Part shown: positions 7,058-11,979 of the stretch, piece after piece
Numbering within the stretch: the first letter of the stretch is position 1
Layout: every line of letters begins with the position of its first letter
Assembly: GCA_002171035.2 (NCBI GenBank)
Contig: NHHO02000030.1
Coordinates: 1 to 11,979 of the forward strand
Length of the DNA stretch: 11,979 nt
From: Candidatus Pelagibacter sp. TMED165
GTDB taxonomy: Bacteria > Pseudomonadota > Alphaproteobacteria > Pelagibacterales > Pelagibacteraceae
Direction: 5' to 3'
Program-made: the position numbers and the translations under genes
The notes under the pieces: generated by a model
What the model was told of the DNA's origin: nothing
Databases searched by the model: none
What the model saw: the letters and a program-made list of their open reading frames with translations, nothing else

Positions 7058-8282
7058 ATTTTAAAGCCTTTGTTAAGTTCATTTTTGATATTGATCTTGA
7101 TGGTATGTAAGATGCTATAGCTGAAATAAATAATGAAAAAAAACTAATTGAAATTATTGATTGTAAACTTAATTCACTTGGCATTTTTTCTAAAAAATAA
7201 ATTTCTGGTGGAAATATTTCTAAATTAAATAAACTTGAAATTAATATTCTTATTTCTTCAATATAAATTGAAAAAAAAGTTCCTATAAAAACTCCTGATA
7301 AAGTGGCAAAAAAGCCAATACTCATACCAGTTAAAAAAAATATTTTTTTTATTGAAGTATCACTTAATCCTAAAGTTTTTAAAATAGCTATTTCACGAGT
7401 CTTGTTTTTTATTAGAATTGTAAGACCAGAAATTATATTAAAAGTTGCTACAATAATAATGAGAGTTAAAATAATAAACATTACATTTCTCTCAACTTTT
7501 AGAGCACTAAAAAATGATTTATTTAAGTCCGACCAGGAATAAATGTAAAATTTATCAGTTAACTTTTTTAATTCCTTTTTATAAACATCTGCTTTTAATG
7601 GATCTTTTAAATATATTTCAATATTTAAATCTTTTTTTGTTTTATTAAACAAGGACAATATTTCATCAATATCTAGTAAAACAACATTTCTATCAAATTC
7701 TAAAAATCCACTATTAAAAATTCCTGCGATTAAATAAGTTTGCTGTTTTGGCACAGATCCTAAAGGAGTGTTTATAAAAGAGGATGTCATCAAAGTTATA
7801 CTATCACCTACTTTGAGACTTAGACCAAAAGCTAATTCTCCACCTATTAAAATACTTTTATTGTTTAGATTTTTAAATTTACCATCAACTATTTTTTCTT
7901 TTATTAAATTAAACGCTTCAGATTGTTTTTTTTGAATTCCTTTTATTAAAATACCTTTTGTATTTTCATTGGCAATTAGAATACCTTCACTAGTAAAAGA
8001 TTTCGTTAAGTTAAATTCTTTGTATTTTTGAGAAATTAAAGATTGAAAATCTTCACTGATATAATCTCCTTTACTTTCAATTATCAAATGAGGATTTAAT
8101 CCTAGTATTTTGTTTGTTAGGTCTGTTCTGAATCCATTCATTACAGACATCACAATTATTAATATTGCGACCCCAAGCATAATACCTAAAAAAGAAAATG
8201 CTGATATAATTTTTAAAAAACCTTCTTTTTTTTTAGGTTTTAAATTTCTTGATGAAATTAATCTTTCTATGTTGCTAAACAA
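7050..8282 (-). CDS. lolC: Lipoprotein-releasing ABC transporter permease, LolC/LolE family
   Basis: This is the inner-membrane permease that partners LolD in lipoprotein release. The 410 residues match the family length and its four-helix plan: TM1 at about 24-47, a large periplasmic domain at about 50-265, TM2 at about 268-292, TM3 at about 314-340 and TM4 at about 374-395. The LolC/E motif MSVMNGFRTDL sits at 45-55. The cytoplasmic coupling segment KTREIAILKTLGLS follows TM2, and the C-terminus carries PSRSISKMNLTKALKYE, as in FtsX/LolC proteins. The start is a TTG one base after the proS stop. The next in-frame ATG is residue 35, inside TM1, and an in-frame stop lies just upstream, so TTG is the only sensible choice. 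Only one permease gene is present here, so it may form a homodimer (LolF-like); LolC versus LolE cannot be decided. Confidence 0.92.
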   Translation of the reverse strand: MFSNIERLISSRNLKPKKKEGFLKIISAFSFLGIMLGVAILIIVMSVMNGFRTDLTNKILGLNPHLIIESKGDYISEDFQSLISQKYKEFNLTKSFTSEGILIANENTKGILIKGIQKKQSEAFNLIKEKIVDGKFKNLNNKSILIGGELAFGLSLKVGDSITLMTSSFINTPLGSVPKQQTYLIAGIFNSGFLEFDRNVVLLDIDEILSLFNKTKKDLNIEIYLKDPLKADVYKKELKKLTDKFYIYSWSDLNKSFFSALKVERNVMFIILTLIIIVATFNIISGLTILIKNKTREIAILKTLGLSDTSIKKIFFLTGMSIGFFATLSGVFIGTFFSIYIEEIRILISSLFNLEIFPPEIYFLEKMPSELSLQSIISISFFSLFISAIASYIPSRSISKMNLTKALKYE

Positions 8283-8283
8283 T

Positions 8284-9597
8284 TTATTTTTTTATTTTTT
8301 TTACGATTTCGCTTAGATTTAAGATTTCAGTGTTTGAATTAAGTTCTTTAAACTCAAATTTATTATCTTGAGACTTAGAACCTATAATTATCTGAAAAGG
8401 AATACCTAGTAGATCGTGTTTTTTAAATTTATTTGACATATTTTCATCAATATCGTCTAACAATACGTCAATTCTTTGTTTTATTAATTCTTTATATATA
8501 TTTTCAGCTTTTGTTAGGTTGTCTTTATTATTTTTATTGATACTCGGTATTATTACTGCTTCAAATGGTGAGATAGATCTTGGCCATTTCATAATGTTAT
8601 TATTATAATTTGCTTCTATTATAGCTCCAACTAGTCTTGAAACTCCTATTCCGTAAGATCCCATTTTAACAGAAATTTTTTTTCCATCTTTATTATCAAT
8701 ATTACAATTGAGAACTTTTGAATATTTTTCTCCAAAATAAAATATATGTCCTACCTCTATACCTTTAGCTTTAACTTGATTTAATTTATTTACTTTTTCA
8801 TTAAATTCTTTTTGATTAAATTTTTCATCGGTTACTGCGTAGATTGAAGAATAATCTTTTCGCATTTTATCAAGCGAAGAGTCCGAAGCATTATAATTTT
8901 TTAAATCTATATTGAATATTTCTTTGTCTGTATATATTTGGCTTTCACCCGTATCAGCAAGAATTATGAATTCATGAGAAAGATCGCCTCCTATAGGACC
9001 TGTATCTGCTGACATTGGAATAGCTTTAAGTCCCATCCTATCGAATGTTTTTAAATAAGAAAAAAACATTTTATTATATGATTTCTTTGCTGACTCCTCA
9101 TCTAAGTCAAAAGAATAAGCATCTTTCATGTAAAATTCACGACATCTCATAACTCCAAATCTTGGTCTGATTTCGTCTCTAAATTTCCATTGGATGTGGT
9201 AAAGCATTTGAGGAAGATACTTATACGATTTTATACTTCCTCGGAAAATTTCTGTGATTAATTCTTCATTAGTTGGCCCATAAAGCATTTCTCTTCCCTG
9301 TCTATCTTTAATTTTAAGCATCTCATCTCCATAATCATTATATCTTCCGCTTTCTTTCCATATATCGGCTGACTGTATAGTCGGCATTAACATTTCTTGT
9401 GCTCCAATATTATTTTGTTCTGCTCTAACTATATTCTCTATTTTTTTCATAACCTTAAAACCTAACGGTAACCAGGAATATATTCCTGCTGATGATTGCT
9501 TTATCATTCCTGATCTAATCATAAGTTGATGTGATTTAATTTTTGCCTCAGAAGGTACATCTTTTATTATTGGAAGAAATAATTTTGATAAATACAT
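8284..9597 (-). CDS. proS: Prolyl-tRNA synthetase, short form without inserted editing domain
   Basis: A class II synthetase that charges tRNA-Pro with proline in the cytoplasm. At 437 residues it is the short alphaproteobacterial type rather than the ~570-residue bacterial type. Visible are motif 1 (about 45-75, with GFKVMKKIENIVR), TNEE at 109-112, motif 2 FRDEIRPRFGVMRCREF at 139-155 and motif 3 GSYGIGVSR at 313-321, then a C-terminal anticodon-binding domain (about 345-437) with VLLDDIDENMSNKF and IPFQIIIGSK. Only about 150 residues separate motifs 2 and 3, so the YbaK-like insertion that hydrolyses Ala-tRNA-Pro is absent. The start ATG overlaps the DUF1467 stop by one base, and AAGGGAG lies 11 nt upstream. 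lolC follows after 1 nt. Position before lolC-lolD is a familiar alphaproteobacterial order. Confidence 0.97.
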   Translation of the reverse strand: MYLSKLFLPIIKDVPSEAKIKSHQLMIRSGMIKQSSAGIYSWLPLGFKVMKKIENIVRAEQNNIGAQEMLMPTIQSADIWKESGRYNDYGDEMLKIKDRQGREMLYGPTNEELITEIFRGSIKSYKYLPQMLYHIQWKFRDEIRPRFGVMRCREFYMKDAYSFDLDEESAKKSYNKMFFSYLKTFDRMGLKAIPMSADTGPIGGDLSHEFIILADTGESQIYTDKEIFNIDLKNYNASDSSLDKMRKDYSSIYAVTDEKFNQKEFNEKVNKLNQVKAKGIEVGHIFYFGEKYSKVLNCNIDNKDGKKISVKMGSYGIGVSRLVGAIIEANYNNNIMKWPRSISPFEAVIIPSINKNNKDNLTKAENIYKELIKQRIDVLLDDIDENMSNKFKKHDLLGIPFQIIIGSKSQDNKFEFKELNSNTEILNLSEIVKKIKK

Positions 9598-9851
9598 TAT
9601 TGCAAATACTCCCTTAAATTAAAATAACCACTTATAACAATATAATATATTGCAAAAAATAATACTGAAGTAATAAATGTAGTAATTATAAACTTTTTAC
9701 CTATATTAGGGTTTTTTGGGGCTCCTAAATCGTTTCCTTCTATTTTTTGGATAAAAAGTTTATTCTCAGACTTAATACCAACTGGTAAAATACAAAAAAA
9801 AACAATCCACCAAATGATAATATAAATTATTAAAGATCCAGTTATACCCAT
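9597..9851 (-). CDS. DUF1467 family small membrane protein
   Basis: An 84-residue protein of the DUF1467 family, which has no known function. Two hydrophobic helices are clear, at about residues 5-25 (including IIWWIVFFCILPVGI) and about 54-75. They are joined by a short hydrophilic loop holding the family's Gly/Pro-rich element GAPKNPNIGKK at 43-53. Inner-membrane location follows from this. In alphaproteobacteria these genes commonly lie just before proS, as here, and the RNase J gene upstream fits the same conserved cluster. Both ends overlap neighbours by one base in TAATG junctions, so it is certainly translated in series with them. No link between its function and RNA decay or tRNA charging can be drawn from the sequence. 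Family assignment is from memory of the WW...LPxG...GAPxNP pattern. Confidence 0.85.
   Translation of the reverse strand: MGITGSLIIYIIIWWIVFFCILPVGIKSENKLFIQKIEGNDLGAPKNPNIGKKFIITTFITSVLFFAIYYIVISGYFNLREYLQ
9609..9615 (-). promoter_or_regulatory. Shine-Dalgarno site of proS inside the DUF1467 gene
   Basis: Minus-strand AAGGGAG lies 11 nt before the proS ATG, within the last codons of the DUF1467 gene. It supports that ATG as the start. Spacing is slightly long, and its purine-rich sequence stands out in a window where most starts lack any such site. Confidence 0.55.
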
Positions 9852-11512
9852 TATATTCTTGCAATATTAATATTAGTGAAAGGTTTTTTTCCAGTTTTAT
9901 CTTTCATAATTTTTCTACAATTTTGCTTTAGAGTATCAATTAAATTTTTTTCTTGATTTTTATTCTGAATAGAAAAGGTTCTACAAACATTTGAGATCTC
10001 ATCTTCCATATCAAAAACAATATTTTCTATATCATTATCTGTAGGTATACCTCTATAAGAAATAATTGGTTTTTTAAATTTTCCATTATTAGAAATAATA
10101 AGTGTTACTTCTAAATATCCATTTTGTGATATATTTCTTCTCTCTTTTATGGATTGCGAATCTGAACTCACTCCTATTGCACCATCTAAATACATTCTTC
10201 CAGAGGGTGCTTTATCTACAATTTCAGGTTTTGAACTAGGATGAATTCTGACTATATCTCCATTCTCAATTAACAATGTTTGAGGAATTTGAAGGCTTTT
10301 TGCATAATTTACATGCTCTTTCATATGACGATGTTCTCCATGTACGGGGATTATACATTTTGGTTTTACCCATCCGTACATGTCTTTTAAATCCTCTCTA
10401 TTTGGATGACCTGAAACATGCACAAATGCATTTTCTTCTGTAATAATTTCTACATTATTTTTAGCTATTTCATTTTGTAATTGATAAAGTTTTTTTTCAT
10501 TTCCAGGAATAATTTTAGAAGAAAAAATTACTGTATCTTCAGGTTCTAAAAAAACCTCAGAATGAATACCATTTACGATTCTATTCATTGCGCCCATTGG
10601 CTCACCTTGGCTACCTGTACAAAGATAAATAATTTTATTTTTTGCAACTTTTTTTGCGTCTCTAGGGTCGAGAGGTTCAATTAAATTTTGCATGTAGCCA
10701 CAAAGTCTCGCAGCTTTATATATTCTATGCATTGACCTGCCTACCAAGCAAATATTTCTATCTGTTTTTTTCGCGCAATAAAAAACTGTTTCCATTCTAG
10801 CTACGTTTGAGGCAAAGGAAGTTACAATTACTCTATTTCTCTTTTTTTCGATTATGTTTAATAAGCTATCTCTAACATCAGACTCTGATCCAGCTCTTCC
10901 TTCACTGAAAACATTTGTAGAGTCGCAGATCATAGCAATAACTCCTTTGTCTCCTATTTCTTGAAGTTTTTTCTTATCAATATCTCCTCCAATTAAAGGG
11001 TTTGGATCAACTTTCCAATCTCCAGTATGTAAAATTAAACCTGCTGGGGTAGAAATTGATAGTCCATTTGGTTCTAAAATAGAGTGGGTTAATGTAATAA
11101 AATCAATTTCAAAAGGACCTAATTTTATTTTTCCATTCAGTTGCACTATTACAAGGCTTCGAGAAATATCTATTTTTTTTTCTTTAAATTTTTCTTGGAT
11201 TAATACTGCTGTAAACGGTGTTGCATATATTTTACATTTAAGATTTGGCCATATATGAGCAACAGCTCCAATATGATCTTCATGAGCATGAGTTAAAACA
11301 ATACCAAGCAAATCATCTTTTTTATCTAATATAAAACCTGGATCAGGGTATATTAAATCTATTCCAGGGACACTATCATCGGCAAAAGTAACACCCATAT
11401 CTACTATAATCCATTTTTGCTTCTCCTCGTTTCCATAGGCATACAAATTCATATTCATTCCTATTTCACCTGATCCTCCCAAAGGGCAAAAAATTAATTC
11501 GTCTTTTTTCAT
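9851..11512 (-). CDS. rnj: Ribonuclease J (beta-CASP metallo-beta-lactamase RNase)
   Basis: RNase J is a zinc-dependent 5'-exo/endoribonuclease that matures rRNA and degrades mRNA. The 553 residues match the family (about 550-560). The metallo-beta-lactamase core shows THAHEDHIGA with ligands His75, His77, Asp79 and His80, then His143 in THSILEPNG and HTGDW with His162 and Asp165. The beta-CASP domain follows, with CDSTN at 196-200 and GSQGEPMGAM near 303-312; SGHPNRED carries His369 and PVHGEHRHM carries His391. The remaining ~130 residues form the variable C-terminal domain. The start ATG overlaps the coaX stop as ATGA and no Shine-Dalgarno is seen, implying coupling. Location between coaX and the DUF1467/proS pair is common in alphaproteobacteria. 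All catalytic ligands appear intact. Confidence 0.96.
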   Translation of the reverse strand: MKKDELIFCPLGGSGEIGMNMNLYAYGNEEKQKWIIVDMGVTFADDSVPGIDLIYPDPGFILDKKDDLLGIVLTHAHEDHIGAVAHIWPNLKCKIYATPFTAVLIQEKFKEKKIDISRSLVIVQLNGKIKLGPFEIDFITLTHSILEPNGLSISTPAGLILHTGDWKVDPNPLIGGDIDKKKLQEIGDKGVIAMICDSTNVFSEGRAGSESDVRDSLLNIIEKKRNRVIVTSFASNVARMETVFYCAKKTDRNICLVGRSMHRIYKAARLCGYMQNLIEPLDPRDAKKVAKNKIIYLCTGSQGEPMGAMNRIVNGIHSEVFLEPEDTVIFSSKIIPGNEKKLYQLQNEIAKNNVEIITEENAFVHVSGHPNREDLKDMYGWVKPKCIIPVHGEHRHMKEHVNYAKSLQIPQTLLIENGDIVRIHPSSKPEIVDKAPSGRMYLDGAIGVSSDSQSIKERRNISQNGYLEVTLIISNNGKFKKPIISYRGIPTDNDIENIVFDMEDEISNVCRTFSIQNKNQEKNLIDTLKQNCRKIMKDKTGKKPFTNINIARI

Positions 11513-11979
11513 AATAATAAATCTTTATATATTTTAGCAATTCCCTTAATTGTTATATCTTTATCTATAAAAGGTTTTACTAATAAATTATCACTAAAAA
11601 TATCTGCATAACCACCAGTTAAAATTACTTTATATTTTTTTTTGGTATTAAAACTAATTTTTTTAATTATATTATTAATTAAACCTTGGTAACCCCAAAT
11701 AAAACCAGCATTTAAGGCATCTATTGTATTTTTTCCATAAGTTTTTGGATTTTTTTTTAACTTAATTATAGGAAGCAATGCAGTAGAATTATTTAAAGCA
11801 CTTATAGAATTTTTTATCCCTGGTGCTATAACACCTCCTTCGTAAATACCTTTTTGTTTAATAATATCAAAAGTTGTTGCTGTACCAAAATCTATAATTA
11901 TACAATTTTTGTTATAGTTAAAAAAAGCTCCTATAGCATTTGCAATTCTATCAGAGCCAAGCTCACTAATTTTTTTAAT
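11509..11979 (-). CDS. coaX: Type III pantothenate kinase, 5' part cut by window edge
   Basis: CoaX phosphorylates pantothenate, the first step of coenzyme A synthesis. The open frame continues without a stop from the TGA at 11509 up to the window edge, giving 156 C-terminal residues; the usual length is about 255, so about 100 are missing. An internal ATG at 11778 gives a shorter frame but cannot be the true start, because conserved family sequence lies upstream of it. That sequence is ELGSDRIAN (the substrate-binding GxDR motif), IIDFGTATTFD (a phosphate-binding DxGTATT element) and GGVIAPGI. Downstream come the GFIWGYQGLI helix, the VILTGGYA segment of the ASKHA fold, and a C-terminal KGIAKIYKD. 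It overlaps RNase J by 4 nt. The biotin ligase gene is often upstream in relatives, but that lies outside the window. Confidence 0.95.
   Translation of the reverse strand: MKKISELGSDRIANAIGAFFNYNKNCIIIDFGTATTFDIIKQKGIYEGGVIAPGIKNSISALNNSTALLPIIKLKKNPKTYGKNTIDALNAGFIWGYQGLINNIIKKISFNTKKKYKVILTGGYADIFSDNLLVKPFIDKDITIKGIAKIYKDLLL

Noticed and set aside
8284..8305. Poly-T stretches at the end of proS as a terminator or promoter
   Set aside because: They encode the lysine-rich ProRS C-terminus, no stem precedes them, and lolC follows within one base.
11509..11778. Short 89-residue version of coaX starting at an internal ATG
   Set aside because: The same frame continues upstream to the window edge through conserved pantothenate kinase motifs, so this is the tail of a longer gene.
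1..11979. Mobile elements, CRISPR, defence genes, tRNAs or a horizontally acquired island
   Set aside because: No direct or inverted repeat array, integrase, transposase or tRNA-like fold was seen. Composition and gene order are uniform and housekeeping throughout.

Overview
The window reads as a tightly packed stretch of an alphaproteobacterial chromosome, most likely from the SAR11 clade (Pelagibacterales). The evidence is very low G+C (roughly a quarter to 30 percent by eye), lysine- and asparagine-rich proteins, almost no intergenic DNA, start/stop overlaps at most junctions, and gene families and order typical of alphaproteobacteria: a short ProRS, a DUF1467 protein, RNase J, and a lolC-lolD-dnaE run. 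The assignment to SAR11 is inference; no rRNA marker is present.

Every gene is on the minus strand, so transcription runs from high to low coordinates. The upstream block (11979 to 2962) is coaX (N-terminus outside the window), RNase J, a two-helix DUF1467 membrane protein, proS, a LolC/E-type permease, the lolD ATPase and dnaE. Neighbours overlap by 1 to 14 nt, except proS and lolC, which are 1 nt apart. This looks like one long operon joining coenzyme A synthesis, RNA decay, tRNA charging, lipoprotein export and replication.

A 119-nt gap (2843-2961) follows dnaE and is the only substantial non-coding DNA. It holds a possible promoter and a G+C-rich, foldable leader in front of rpsB, which is probably the ribosomal protein S2 autoregulatory leader. 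The downstream block (2842 to 1) is rpsB, tsf, frr and uppS (C-terminus outside the window). These encode translation factors followed by the first enzyme committed to the undecaprenyl carrier lipid. The pyrH gene, usually found between tsf and frr, is missing here.

I see no tRNA, rRNA, CRISPR array, insertion sequence, phage gene or anomalous composition. Most of the content is core housekeeping. The features most worth a second look are the rpsB leader, the missing pyrH, a TTG start on lolC, and the editing-domain-less ProRS. I did not find a convincing previously undescribed system.
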